Shown: positions 1 to 11,565 of the stretch, one piece after another | Position numbering within the stretch: the stretch's first letter is position 1 | Layout of the letters: each line of letters begins with the position of its first letter | Source: Hydrangea macrophylla | Lineage: Eukaryota; Streptophyta; Magnoliopsida; Cornales; Hydrangeaceae | Length of the DNA: 64,000 nt | Direction: 5' to 3' | NCBI GenBank assembly: GCA_033977485.1 | Contig: CM066991.1 | Coordinates: forward strand, 37,321,850-37,385,849 | The notes under the pieces: model-generated | What the model saw: the letters and a program-made list of their open reading frames with translations, nothing else | What the model was told of the DNA's origin: nothing | Database searches by the model: none | Position numbers and translations under genes: made by a program

Positions 1-154
1 TATGTAAAGTAGACTCCATTACCTTTCCAACAGTATATCACAACCTCAATTTGGAGTTCGTATGCATTTTCTGTGAATTTCGGACGAAATAGGGCCTTTT
101 CGTGAATACCGGAACCTCTGGAGGCCTAAATAGCATTATCTGGACGAAGGAGGA

Positions 155-240
155 GCAGTGCTGCCGCGGCACTGGCCCACTGCCACTGCGGCACAGGCCC
201 AGTGCCGCCGTGGCACAGGCCCAGTGCCGCCGCGGCACTC
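155..240. repeat. GC-rich palindromic word cluster in LTR H
   Basis: Three to four imperfect 22-bp units built around GCCGCGGCAC / CAGTGCCGCC alternate here. The same word family occurs in the C and D LTRs and in C's 3' region. It lies about 155 bp upstream of the TATA box at 395. Confidence 0.8.
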
Positions 241-394
241 TCCTCCATAATAGTATACTTTTGTAATTATTTTTGGGGGTCTAATTTGATATATTAGAAA
301 TCAAAACGACGTAGTTTTGGTTCCCAACTTATTTTGGACCATTGGGAGACCATTTTAAACTTTTGAAAACTCCATTTACCACCCCTTCTTTGCC

Positions 395-402
395 TATAAA
401 AG
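395..402 (+). promoter_or_regulatory. TATA box of LTR H
   Basis: TATAAAAG preceded by 'tttgcc'. The same 'gcctataaaa' context occurs in the C LTRs on the minus strand (39566 and 56941), which supports it as the U3 promoter. A purine-rich GAGAGA stretch follows from about 420. Confidence 0.7.
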
Positions 403-904
403 AAGCCATTTACTTCTATTTAGAGAGAGACATGGAAGCTTAGAGAGAGCATTAGGAAGAAACTCTAGAGAAATATGGAGAGAGAAAGAGAAGAAGTAGT
501 CTTCTTCTTCCATTTTTTCCAATCAAAGTGAGTTTTAATCTTATTTTCTTCCATTACCTCTCATATACTCCACATTCAAATCATCTCTAACCACCATTCT
601 TGAGTACCTATGAGATAGGAAGCTACTTTCATGTCCAAATGTCACCACATATGAGTGAAACACCAAGCTACAAGTCCAATATCTCAATGAATATCAACTA
701 TTGATTGCCATTTGAATGTTTGTTTACTTTGATGTTCATCTCTCTTAACCTCATTTCTTTTGACTTTTCTTTGATTATTTAGTTGTTCATCATCATCTAG
801 ATGACATGTTGTTTGAGGAGAGTGAATGCTTATGGATAGAAGCTCTTAACCTCAAAGACATGTTTGATGGATGATGATTCTACCTTCAATACATTCATAT
901 GTAT

Positions 905-2730
905 TCTTGAAGTCATATTCTCAAACAAAACTAGGTTTGTGCAAATAATATTGGGAGTTCTTTGATGATTCAAGGTTGGATGAGGTTCTAAGTGGTCACA
1001 TGGTCATCTCAAGAGTTTAAGTTCATGCTTTGAACATCTATTTCAAAACCCCCAATCAAGAACTCAAACTCTATTTCAAAACCCAAATCCATTTTCTTCA
1101 AGAATGATAAAAAATAGTGAGATGTTCAGATTCAAAGATTTGTTTTGAATTAAATACATGAGTTATGATGATGAAACCACTTGAAAAATCTTCCTAAGAC
1201 ATCATAGTTTGTCTCCAATATTTCCCATCAATTACAAAGATGTGAAAGTATTATTTTTGGATGTGAGAAGTTCATATTCATAATCTGCCTCTGTTCTCAC
1301 ATAATGATCACCCGACTTCTTTCACTTATTCTGGATGTTTTCGTCACTGTGCATATATCTTTTCAATTTTTTTTTATGAAACTTGGATATCTTAGGAAAC
1401 GTTTGGTATATAATGGGTCATCATAAACCCTTTCTTTGATTTATAAAAAATCATACAAAATCAGTCAATAGTGCAGCTTTTGTGTCTGAGTCATGTGTAC
1501 ATTCTGATTTTTTTCTTTTAATCTGTGATAGCTATTGAAATTTGGCTTTTTGGGTTATTTTCTAGACACAATAAGGATAATCTCTGATTTTTCCCACATT
1601 TTCCTAAGCCTGTTTGACCTCCCATTATGATGTTATAAAGTAATGCATACAGTCTGTCCACTATTCACAGCATGTCATTTTTTGTACCTTATTCACACTT
1701 TGATGCAACACTCTCTTGTATCTAGATGAACCCATATCCCATGAACATGTTCTTTACCACTTTTAGCATGCTATATCATATCATGTATCATCTATCCTCT
1801 CATGTATCATACTCCCATAGATTCTTGAGGTTGGTTTCCAAATAAAACAATGTTTTGCAAATACTTGAGAAGTTCTTGAAATGAGTTAGGAATTGATATT
1901 CCAAGTGGTTAGAATATTCATCTAAGTCCTGGAAATATACTTTCAAAACCTCTATTTCAAAACCCCTCTTAAAACCCCTCATTTTGATCTAAAGAAAGAA
2001 AACTCTAGTTTTTCCCAAAACCCTCAAAACAGTGAGTCATTTAACTTCAAGGAATTATTTTGAGTTCAGTACTCAATGTATGAATGTAAGACCACTTGGA
2101 AAGTCTTCCAAAGTCATTAGAGAACACCCATGATTTTTGGTTTGACTTGGAGATGCATAGAAAGACCCCATTTTGGTCCAAACATTCTCTCCAGATATTC
2201 TGCCTTTACTGTCACAGCATCTAGGCTGAATTTCATCTTGTTTTACAGAAAACGTTTCCAAAAAGAGTGGTCCCAACTTATTTTTCCCTTGCACTTCAAT
2301 GTCTTAGGGTACTTTTATATAATATAGGCCTCTAGATCTTCTGTTTTCATTTTCTCTGAGTTTCTAACTTTTCAGTCGACAGTACGAACTCTGTTTCTGA
2401 GTAACCTCTATTCGTTATATGATTTCTCTCAATCTGTAATAGTAATTAAAGATTGGCTTTTTGGATTGTGTTCTAGACACAATAACGACAATCTCCATAA
2501 ACAATCATGCATTGAAAACATCCCTAACCTCTCTTTTCAATTTCTGAAAGATCATGTTACTGTTCTGTCCAATATTCACAGCAAACACACTTTTACTTTC
2601 CTCCTTTGATTTGATGCTTACATGCACTCCAAATTAGTTCATGTCTTAGGAAGTAGTTCATACTACATTTGTACATATCTCATGATGATTTCTTTCATTC
2701 ATTCATACACATTCTAGACTTCTAAGTCAT
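905..2730. repeat. Diverged ~911-bp tandem duplication inside LTR H
   Basis: Two halves match at a constant offset. 'ttggctttttgg' plus 'tctagacacaata' recurs at 1542 and 2453. 'attcacagca' recurs at 1663 and 2573. The 'cttgag...ttccaagtggt' region near 905-1130 recurs near 1815-2065. Identity is low to moderate, so the duplication is old. Confidence 0.65.
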
Positions 2731-3506
2731 TCTAGGAATCCATGAACACAAAGCACACTACAACCTTGGCATATTCTAGGTTCATACATTGCATCCATGC
2801 AAAGATTTGGGTCTTTTGTGAGTCCTAATCTAAGAAGATTATAAGGAATGAACTTGATCAATACGTTCATGTCTCCCTCGATCTAGTCTTCCTTTCTTAT
2901 CCGTCCTGGGGATTGAGAAATCTTCTTTCCTCAAAGATTAACATGCATCATAATAGCTTGCAAAGCATATTTTGATTTCTTTGATTATTTGTTTCAATTA
3001 CAATTCATGTCCCCCTTTAGATTAGGAAATCTTGACTATTTGATATATGATTAGACGATTTTTTCTAGGTTTATTAGTGTGATCTTTCACTTTACATTAT
3101 ATGATATTTGACTTAGATCTTATTAATGATATCTTATCTTTAGATCTTCCATTTCAAATTTTCTTATGTGATGTAACATACTATCATAGTATTAATTGTC
3201 GAACCATACATAGTATAAAATGATTATTTGGATGCTAATTGAGGCCCGTCGAAAGACGGGGCGAGTTGAGGGTGTTTTAGTCATGACAAAGGCTCCTTCC
3301 TCTCTCGTACCAAAACCCCAAGCCAAGTTCTTTGGTTATGAAGGGCGGGTGCCCTTTATCCATTTGGGTGAGTCAAAATTAGGTTTCATGGTTCCTTAAA
3401 GACCAAGTGGCGACTCTGTATCTGTTTTCAATGGAACTTTTCTCTGTCTTTTCAAAATCAAATTTCAAACAAAAACTAGCAAGAGGTGGAATCCCACGTG
3501 TCCACA

Positions 3507-4190
3507 GGATCACACCCTAGGCACAGAAGACCTCGATATCACCCCCGAGGCACCAAAGACCTCGGGATCCAACCCGAGGCACCAACTCCACTTAGGACCA
3601 TAACATGCGATGGAGGCAAACCCCCTAGGTTGCCAATAATAGAAGAGTCAAAGGACCCCAGGACTACTGACGTTTTAGGTTGGTTCCCTATGGTCATTAC
3701 CCGTACACGTTCCTACCTTAGCAAAAGCTTGGGAGGCAGGAGGAGATGAACCAATACAGGAAATCACACCGGGCATTAACAGGACTTTGAATAAACAAAG
3801 TATAAAACCTTAAAACATTCCTAAGTACCTACAATGCCCAGAGTTAACCGACTGGGAGGTGACTTCCCAGCCACTAACGACTCGAGAATTTAAAGGCACC
3901 ACAGGTTCCCCTAAAGACCTATCATGCCCTACCAGCCATGATCCTAAACCTTTTGCTAAGGCAGGGTTCTGATAAGACATACAACCGGTCGGACACAGGT
4001 AATTGTAAGCACATGTAAATAAGTACAAGCACCCAAGTAGTTGGAACAAAATCTGACCTCAGAGGGCCTTTTCACTAACAACTTAGAAGAAAATGTACAA
4101 TGCCTAGGGGCAATTATAACAGCACCCCCCTCTCCCCAAAAAAAAAAAGAAACAAAAAGGAAAGGAGAAAATACAAGATGTCTATTGAAT
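3507..4190 (+). repeat. 3' non-coding region of F with short tandem repeats
   Basis: Between 3507 and 3600 a ~30-bp unit of the type 'acctcgggatccaacccgag' repeats about three times. It matches the ~30-bp units at 14595-14682 in element E. After this come stretches also found in E ('cctaccttagcaaaagcttggg', 'aggaaatcacacc'). No reading frame of significance. Confidence 0.6.
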
Positions 4191-6150
4191 GGGAACTATG
4201 GGTCATCCACGATGACTACCACTTCAGTCTCCCTAACCTCCACGTCCAATGCAGCTACTACGGCCGGTGTACCCTCGGCGGCAGTTACCTCATCAGCGAT
4301 AGGCTGCACATCCTAGAAGTTCAAGTCCATCCCCTCGTAGTCTAAAAGGTCCCACTCTGGGTGATCTCGGACTATTCCTCTCTTCAGGTCCTCGTAGCCC
4401 TGAAAGAAGCCATCGTCAAAGGCCTCCTCAGAAGACCTTGCAGCCGCTGCCTATATAGAGCCCTCTCCCGATCCTCTGGCACTGCTAGACTCGCTCAGAC
4501 GGTTTCCAACTCCGCTAAGGTGGTTCCCAACTCTGCCTTCACTGCGTCTAGGCCTAGAGCCATGCCCCTGACCTTATGGCTAGGGAAGTTTCCTTGACCT
4601 CTAGTACTGCCCTCTCCTTTGATAGGGAAGCTTTAGCTACGGCACCCTCCTGACCAATGTGGACAAGAAAGACTCGGCTCCGGCGGCCATGCAATTGACC
4701 TGTAAGAAGTAAACATAAACCAGTTTGTTATTACAGTAAATGAAAGAATAAACAAAAGAAGAAGGTGATAGGGTTACTCACAAAGTGGGAGAGGCTATAC
4801 AGCTATCCCTAGAAAGCTTGTGGAGATAGGTTATCACACATCTCCACCTAGCTTAAAACAATGCCTAGCCTAACCCTCTCATGGACGGTATAACCACCCC
4901 AGAATCTATGCCCTGCACCACCTCTACTCGGGAACCTATGTCTCCCCGGACTCTCATTGAACTGCTGACTCGTGCCTTAGCCCCCTAAATGGCTAATCAC
5001 TGCCTACGGGCTCAAATTGATGGCCTATTCCTCTTCTCTTCCATCCGAGTAGCAGTAGCAGCATCTTGTCGGGCCCTCAACACCTCGAGATCACTTCTCA
5101 GACCCATTTTTGTAAAAAGGAAAAAAACGTGCAGTAAATAAGCAGGAAAGTGATAAAAATAACAACTAAGGCACACTCGAGCGGCAGAGACTTACCAGGA
5201 ATGATTGGAGGGATGATGGGTGCCTCAAAATGCTGGGTAGGCTTGTAGGTGACTTTTTGCTCACCTGTTCGGGTCAGCAAGTTTCCGACATTCGTATGCT
5301 CCTCAGCCAAAGCTCGGATCCTATCCTAGCACTCATTTGGGATGCGTGAGGATCAGTCGACCCGATTCTGAAACAATGCAGATATTTAGTTTATAGAAAC
5401 AACGAAGCAAGAGGGAAAGATGGACGATACGGGTGCTTACTCAGCTTCCCTGCCCAAGTGATCGTCAGTTGTATCCTGAGGGCATCATCATAGAGCCCAG
5501 GGTTGGACACTTAGAAGAATTTCTTTTTCCACTCTTTATTGTTGATTGGGAAGTTAACGATGATCTTCCTCCCCTACCGTGCTCAAAGAGAGAAGAACCC
5601 GACCACCCTATGTACCGGGAATGGCTGGTGAGTCCATAAAAACACTTACAGGGTGAGCTCGTACCCAAAGATTTAGGGCCAGAGAGAAATAGACCCTATT
5701 AAGAACCTCCAACCAATAGGGAAAAGCTGCTCGGGAGCAATCCTAAGATAGATCAGGATGTCCTGGGTGACCGGATGAAGGGGAATGCAAGGTCCAGCTA
5801 TGAAGGCATCTTCGTAAAGGGTTACGAACCTCGGTTGGTATATCTTGGCTCCTCAGTCGAGTGTGATCAAGGAGAAATGGTCAGGAATAACTTGCCCCTG
5901 ATTTACTCTAGGTTAGTGATGAGCAAGCTGGTGGAGATCCACTGACTGGAAAACATTACTTTGGTGTAGCTAGGAATTGGAACCGTATCGCCAGAGCCTC
6001 AAGACACAGAGACTACTGGGGGATCTTGGTCACCTCCTCATCGGACACCCAGATGGTAATCCTCTCTTCGCTATAGTGGTCAGAGAGAGAATGATGGAGT
6101 GTCCAGTCTGGTGTCCGAGGTACGTGACCTAGATTGTTCATCTTTCGACT
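4190..6150 (-). pseudogene. Antisense extra gene of Tat element F (decayed)
   Basis: Read on the minus strand, this is the diverged counterpart of the antisense gene in element E. An N-terminal part near 5600-5900 encodes a stretch like 'LYEDAFIAG' followed by 'ILIYLRIAPEQLFPIGW'. It parallels E's 'MYKDDFMAG...LIYLGISP' (about 17100-17190) and precedes the shared 'GSISLWP'. The C-terminal exon (about 4190-4695) carries a 'HPEWDLLDYE' motif like E's 'HPDWDLSGYS'. Splice signals line up with E: a donor at about 5195 and an intron 4696-4780 with minus-strand GTGAGT and TTACAG ends. Several stops show it is dead. The N-terminal part resembles the plant 'putative gypsy type transposon' family (Pfam PF04195, from memory). 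Its function is unknown. Confidence 0.6.
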
Positions 6151-7031
6151 TGGGCGACGAGTTAAAACTAGATTGTCACATCTTCGGAGCTCCCAGGGTG
6201 GGAAGGAAAAGTAGTCGACGACCTAAGTAAGGGTTCGGAACCCCAAGCCTAAGGTACAAGGGGGTAGTACTAAAAGCCTAAAAGGCAAAAGGTATAATGT
6301 TTTCAGTGTTAAGTAAAACTCGATTAGAACCAGGAATTGGCGCCCCGACCGGTTCAACTGCTCAGCTATACTACCTGATCTAAGGAAGAAGCAAATCCAC
6401 AGAAAGAAGAAATCCCAATACCTCGTAAGCCCTAGCGGGATTGCATCCTCCAGCCTTACTCGAGAATGAAGAAAAATGAAGGAGAAAAATAAAAACAGTG
6501 AATTACAAGGCTGGGGAGGTGAAGACTTACAAGAGTTAAGCGAATAAAAAGAGCTCAGGAGGCTTGACCGCAAAGTTTCTCTCCTAGACCGCACAGTAAT
6601 CTCTCTCTTTGGACAGAAAGAATAGAGAAATGTTTTAAGTGTCCCTTATATAGGCGCGTGGATGGCTCAGATGAAATCAGATCCAACGACCAAAAATTTT
6701 CCCGCCTAAATTATTTGACAACTGTCACCTTGGGCACATGAAGCGATACCTTAAAAGGTGTGCGCATTTAATGATCGACATGATGGTTTGGTTCAGGTAT
6801 AACGACTTGGTTACACCTGCACTGTCCTGGTCAGATTCTGACCAATTCAATTACTCTTTAACATATGGCAACTACTGACCCCAGGTTCCTGAGGGCACCA
6901 TTCAGTCCAACCCCCGGATGACCATGGCGACCGGTCCAGCCCCGAGTAATGTCCTGGGTTGGGTCCAGAACAGTTTATCGAGTTGTAGTGATTTCCATTG
7001 CTCATCTAATGAAGCATCATATCAACCTTGA

Positions 7032-7047
7032 AAATAGGGGGCATCTG
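7032..7047 (+). other. Polypurine tract of F
   Basis: The purine-rich 'gaaaatagggggcatc' directly precedes the LTR start TGATAGG. This is the expected plus-strand primer position. Confidence 0.65.
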
Positions 7048-7292
7048 ATAGGTACGAAAATATCCAATCAAAGTTAACCTTTACCGGCTTAGCGAGGTGT
7101 GCTGAGTCATCTAGTAATTGGGCTCACCATGCAACCATCGCGAGCCGTCCATCTAGGACTGCCTGGGTTCGACCCAAAGGTCGGGTGCATGATACGGGTT
7201 CACCCCATGATGGGTACACCTCAGGCGTATCCCATTATGTGCCCAAGAAGGTTCCAAACAGTTTCCTATGTCAGCTAGAAGAGTAATGGAAT

Positions 7293-7317
7293 AGTTTCTT
7301 AACTCAATTAGGGAACT
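7293..7317. promoter_or_regulatory. Inverted repeat upstream of F LTR TATA box
   Basis: AGTTTCTTAA, a 5-nt spacer and TTAGGGAACT form an imperfect hairpin. It sits about 83 bp upstream of the TATA box, where E has a perfect version. Confidence 0.5.
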
Positions 7318-7399
7318 CCCATCATTCGTGCTAATCTATCCCTATTTGATTGTACTACCTAGCTAGGCCACTTACCTTGTATGAGTAGTCTCTTCCATC

Positions 7400-7407
7400 T
7401 ATAAAAG
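7400..7407 (+). promoter_or_regulatory. TATA box of F 3' LTR
   Basis: TATAAAAG in the context 'ccatctataaaag', identical in layout to the E LTRs. Confidence 0.7.
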
Positions 7408-7655
7408 AGATCACTCAGCCCCTTTGAGGGGGATCGCATTCTCATCTTACAGAATAGCAATTACGTAATTCATACGCATACACCCGGCCGGTCTCTGCTA
7501 GTGCTGCACTCCTTTGTTTGGCTCACCAAAGACCGCCAGTGATCTATTAGTACAAGTGATCTAAAGATGTAGGTTCCTTAATTAATAGTACCCAACAACA
7601 CTCAAACCTCTCTAGTTTACTTATTACTTTTTTAACCCAAATTTTGGCATCATCA

Positions 7656-7765
7656 TATTATATATTTCATCAAAACCTACTAACAAAATTATGGAAGCAA
7701 TAAAAAAATTAGCCCAACAAAAAAAGTGGTTTCACTTGTTAGAACCTCCCATCAAAAATAGAAAC
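7656..7765. other. Short unassigned spacer
   Basis: AT-rich 110 bp between the F LTR end and the satellite array. No frame or recognised motif. Confidence 0.4.
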
Positions 7766-8632
7766 TCATTTTTCTGATTAACGGATTGTACGTTATACGC
7801 AAATAGGCAAATTCATAGACTTAAGCTTTCTAAAAGTAAGATATGGGGTTTTCAGAGACCCAAATGGGCTTCGACACTCGAAATGACATGGGACCAGAAC
7901 CTAAACTTTGTACTCACCTAAATAGACCTGTAGAAAGGAATGGTACACAAGTCCAATTCATGAATTACAAGTTAGAATTGAATACGTAAATTTATAGACT
8001 TAAGCCTTCCAAAACTAAGTTTTTAGGTCTTGAGAGACCAAAATGCGTTTCGACACTCAAATTGACATCGAACTGGAACCTAAACTTCATACTCACCTAA
8101 ATATAGTTGTAGGAAGAAATGGGCCAGAATTCCGATTGACGATGCAAATACGCAATGTCATAGACTTAAGCCTTCTAAAACTAAGTTTTAGGGTTTTGAG
8201 ATACCAAAATGGATTTTGGCACTCAAAATGACATAAGACCGGAACCTAAACTTCATACTCACCTAAATAGACTTGTAGGAAGAAATGGCATGCAATTCCA
8301 ATTCACAGATTCCATGTTAGATACGATTATGCAAATTCATAGACTTAAGCCTTATAAAAAGAAGTTTTAGGGTTTCGAGAGTCCAAAATGGGTTTCGGAA
8401 CTCGAAATGATACAGGACTATAACCTAAACCTCATACTCACCTAAATAGTCATGTAGTAAGAAATGGCATAAAATTATGATTCACGGATTGCAAGTTAGA
8501 CGTGAATACACAAATTCATGCACTTAAGCCTTCTAAAACAATGTTTTGGGGTTTTGAGAGACCAAAATGAGTTTCGGCACTCAGAATGATACATGACTGG
8601 AACCTAAATTTTACACTGACCTAAATCGACTT
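7766..8632. repeat. Satellite-like tandem array, ~179-bp monomer, about five units
   Basis: The marker 'atagacttaag' recurs at about 7816, 7995, 8161 and 8340, with a variant near 8519. Spacings are ~179, 166, 179 and 179 bp. Each unit also carries 'gagaccaaaatgg', 'cactcgaaatgacat' and 'catactcacctaaata'. Units are diverged by eye and one has a ~13-bp deletion. The array is cut on the right by the E insertion at 8633. The monomer length fits plant centromeric or pericentromeric satellites, but I do not recognise the family. Confidence 0.85.
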
Positions 8633-8854
8633 TGATATGCCCAAAATAATCCAGCCATTAAGCCGGTCTGCCAAGTCACCGAGAGATTCTGGTTGCTTCA
8701 ATCAGGGCGCCAATAGCCGAGCAATTCCGAGGTGTTCGTTAGGACCGTGCGGTTCGTACCAATAGGCTAGGCATGAAAGACCGTGGCATCTCGTGGACCT
8801 AGCCTATCCAATAGTTTCCTAAACCAGCTACAAGTCTGCAAGATAGAATGTGGC

Positions 8855-8879
8855 AGTTTCCTAAACCACTTAGGAAACT
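8855..8879. promoter_or_regulatory. Perfect inverted repeat in E 5' LTR
   Basis: AGTTTCCTAA, spacer ACCAC, TTAGGAAACT. The same 25 bp are intact at 18609-18633 in the 3' LTR, and a weaker form is in F. It is centred about 97 bp upstream of the TATA box. Confidence 0.7.
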
Positions 8880-8963
8880 CTCCCAAAATCATACAAATCA
8901 ATTATAATTAGATTAGGCTTCCTAATCCAATTAACTTACCATGTAAGGGTGGACTCTTGCATC

Positions 8964-8971
8964 TATAAAAG
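8964..8971 (+). promoter_or_regulatory. TATA box of E 5' LTR
   Basis: TATAAAAG within 'gcatctataaaagggccc'. Repeated at 18718-18725 in the 3' LTR. Confidence 0.75.
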
Positions 8972-9248
8972 GGCCCGCCTACCCTATCTACAGGGATCCA
9001 AAAATAATTCTCTAGCTAACAAGCATACAACAGAGAACTCACCACTAGACGCATATACTCAGCCGGTATTGCTAGTAGTGTCGTCCCTCTTTGTTGGCTC
9101 ACTAGACCCGCCGGTGATCTGCTAGTGAACGCGCAATGACGCAACTGTGGATGTAGGTCACCTAATTAACGGGACCGAACCACATACAAATTGTTCTTGT
9201 CTTTTTCTCTCTCTGAATCCTTCCTACTATTTTTTGGCATCATCAGTT

Positions 9249-9266
9249 TGGCACCGTCTGTGGGGA
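9249..9266 (+). other. Primer binding site of E
   Basis: TGGCACCGTCTGTGGGGA starts 3 nt after the LTR. This is the Retand/Tat-type PBS, with one base different from the commoner TGGCGCC form. Similarity to a tRNA 3' end stops at the normal ~18 nt, unlike element C. Confidence 0.8.
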
Positions 9267-9306
9267 ATGACAGAGTTTTTCACCAACAAATTCTTGACTG
9301 ATCAAG

Positions 9307-10930
9307 ATGCCGCCTAGAAGGAATAAGAAAGCCACTACTCAGCCCGATCAGGAGGATTCGTAGCCCAGACAACCGGCTGCCTCCATGACCACTGAACAGA
9401 TAACCACAGCGCTGGCGCAACTCTTGGAGGGCTAGTGGCAACCATAGGAACAGATGGAGGTGTTTTTGGCCCGGCAGGAAAAGCGTCGTGCACTAGAGAT
9501 CAGCCCGAGAAAAGCGCTCATGTTCAGGACACCGCTCGGGCGTGAAGGCGAGCACGTTTCTACCCTGGTGTCCCCACCGGACTGGGAACACCTCGGTGAT
9601 GGTGAGCGCAACCAGGCGACCAGGCATTCATAGAGGCGAGCTCAGCCCAATCCTCGCCGGGTGGGGGATGCCAGAACCATCATCAACCGACGGTGCGCGA
9701 CCAGAAGGGAAGAGCCAAGACGGAAGGCCCAAGAATCAGCCAAAGACCCTCCGGCCCTAAGCCAGTGGGATCTTAGGCACATAATTTCCTGCACGAGGAG
9801 TCGGGCCCTATCCCCGAGGTCGACGTGCTTTAAGGAAGAGGCCTCTTCATCCGATCCAACCTACCACTCGGATATAGAGAAAGGAACCGGGCGGGATAAC
9901 ATGAAAGCCCAGGTCGAGGAACTATAGCAACAGATTGAGAGGTTGCCCACAAGTCCAGCCACGACCTCACCAACACGGAGACGGAATCACCCTATACTGC
10001 TCGGGTGACAAAGTTTCCTATTCAGCGAAAGTTTAAGCCCCCTCACCTTAGCTCCTATGACGGCAGAGGGAGTCTGGTGGACCACATCTGCACTTTCAAG
10101 GCTTAGATGGTACTGGTCACCACGGTGGATGAGGTATAGTGCCTGGCCTTCCCCAGTACCCTTAAAGGGCCAGCAGTACAGTGGTTCCATGCTTTAAAGC
10201 CCCGGACGTTCGATGACTTCAAAGCCCTCAGCAAGCTATTCATCAGCCAGTTTGTCGGGATGCTCGACCGGTCACAACCGGACACTCAGCTGCTGACTGT
10301 CAAGCAGTGCAAATGGGAGTCCCTGAGGGAGTATGTGGACTGTTTCAACCAGCAAAGCCTCCAGATTCGCAATCTTAATGAAACGGCCGTAATTATGGCC
10401 TTCTGTTCGGAAGTTCAACACACCAAGGTCGCCATGTCGTTTCATCGTGACCGACCAACAACCCTGGTGGAACTCTAGGATAGGGTCGGAAAGTATGTAG
10501 ACATTGAGGATTTCCTGAAGGCGAAGCGTGCCAGCCAGGTGGGAGACGAATCCCTAAAGGCCAAGCGCAAGCGTGAAGGATTTGAAAAGTGCTCATGAAA
10601 GAGGTCGAAGCAAGATCAGAAGGATGTCCGGGGTCTGCCCCTAATTCCTTTCACCCCCTTTCTCGGCCTATACAAGAAGTTATGGCCGTCGCTGAGGCGC
10701 AAAGGCTACTCCAGCAGCCGACAAAGCTTAAAGCCCTGCTCGGGAAGAGGAATCGGGACAAGTTTTGCAACTTTCACAGAGATCACGGCCACAACACAGA
10801 AGACTGCTTCAAGTTAAAAATGGAAATTAAAAGATTGATAGAGCAAGACCATCTAGCAGAGTACGTTGCAGCAGACAGACGGCCCCCACAAGGAGCCCAA
10901 GCTCCCCGTCAACCCCAGCCTCTCGGTTAA
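9307..10930 (+). pseudogene. gag: gag of E (multiple stops and frameshifts)
   Basis: Starts at ATG 9307 (MPPRRNKK). The frame reaches 9927 with several in-frame stops, many TAG. Gag core remnants follow in another frame at about 10040-10480, including 'LDRSQPDTQLLTVKQ', the capsid-like region of plant Ty3 Gag. The nucleocapsid-like segment is at 10589-10930, with a zinc-knuckle-like 'FCNFHRDHGHNTEDC', the form typical of Tat elements. Gag would assemble the cytoplasmic virus-like particle and bind element RNA. At least two frameshifts and about ten stops rule out function. Confidence 0.85.
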
Positions 10931-11056
10931 ATTAATGTGATCTCTGGAGGAACATCAGGCGGAGGGGATTGAAAGTCGGCAAGGAAGAGGCATACTCGGG
11001 CGTCCCGGGCGGATGTCTGGCAGGTCCAATCCACCGACTCCTCCACAACTGATGTT

Positions 11057-11554
11057 TTGACTTTTACCTCTGACGACTTGCTGGGTATCCACTCCCCCCA
11101 TGATGATTCGCTAGTAGTGACGCTTTCTATAGCCAACTACATGGTCAAGAGGGTGCTGGTGGACACAGGCAGCTCGTCCGATATTATGTTCACAACAGCA
11201 TTCAATCAGCTCGGGATCTCCAGGGATCGGGTCCTACCGGTTGTTACCCCCCTGATTGGGTTCAACAGCTTCAGCACACAACCGCTCAGGATAATTGAGC
11301 TACCAGTTCTCATGGAAACCTACCCTCAGCAAGCCTCCGTGCTGATAAATTTTGTGATCATGGAATCCCCGTCGGCCTACAATGTCATTCTTGGGAGGCC
11401 AACACTCAACAAGGCCAGGGTGGTAGTCTCCACCTACAGCTTAACAGTGAAGTTCCCAACTCCCCAGGGACCCGGATGCTTGCGCGGAGATCAGACTACC
11501 GCCCGGAGTTACTATGTCTGCTTGTTACGCGGGGGGCTATCACTAAAACATTAA
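11057..11554 (+). pseudogene. Aspartic protease region of E
   Basis: The 165-codon open stretch is in the same frame as the nucleocapsid part. The catalytic motif VDTGSSSDIM is at about residues 36-45, and the distal 'VILGRPTLNKA' flap-like motif characteristic of retropepsins is near residues 110-120. It would cleave the Gag-Pol precursor. The domain itself reads openly, but it is separated from gag and from RT by stops, so it cannot be made as part of a full polyprotein. Confidence 0.85.
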
Positions 11555-11565
11555 ACGATTAAGAG

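Larger units (their letters stand above)
1..3506 (+). mobile_element. Large Tat/Ogre-type LTR (element H), left end outside window
   Basis: No coding sequence is seen in this 3.5 kb. The right end ends in TCCACA at 3506, like the LTR ends of the related C and D elements read on the other strand. The stretch before it (about 3240-3480: a 'gttgagggtgtttt' box, a 'ggctccttcctctc' box, then 'gtggcgactc') is shared in order with C and D. A TATA box and an upstream GC-palindrome cluster lie near the left edge, as expected for the 5' part of such an LTR. No primer binding site follows 3506, so this is a 3' LTR or solo LTR, not a 5' LTR. The sequence to its right belongs to another element (F). Confidence 0.75.
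3507..7655 (+). mobile_element. 3' half of a Tat-lineage Ty3/gypsy element (F)
   Basis: The segment holds the 3' non-coding region, an antisense gene remnant and a 3' LTR. All are collinear with the better-preserved element E (14577-18955). The 5' half (5' LTR, gag, pol) is absent: the left side is occupied by LTR H, whose end abuts F at 3506/3507. F was therefore either interrupted by H or truncated before that. Orientation is + because the polypurine-LTR junction (7032-7048) and the TATA box read rightward. Confidence 0.75.
7048..7655 (+). repeat. 3' LTR of element F (608 bp)
   Basis: Begins TGATAGGTAC and ends GGCATCATCA. The final 'tttttaacc..ttttggcatcatca' parallels the end of E's 5' LTR. 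Length nearly equals E's 613 bp. A conserved inverted repeat (7293-7317) precedes the TATA box at 7400. The 'ctgctagtgctgcactcctttgtt' type region matches E, but identity is modest, so F and E are different subfamilies. Confidence 0.75.
8633..9245 (+). repeat. 5' LTR of E (613 bp)
   Basis: TGATATGCCC at the start, GGCATCATCA at the end, followed by a primer binding site. A near-copy starts at 18387. Contains a perfect 10-bp-arm inverted repeat and a TATA box. Confidence 0.9.

Noticed and set aside
155..240. MicroRNA hairpin or GCC-box gene promoter
   Set aside because: The words are short, repeated and interleaved, not one long stem. They recur across LTRs, so an LTR regulatory cluster is simpler.
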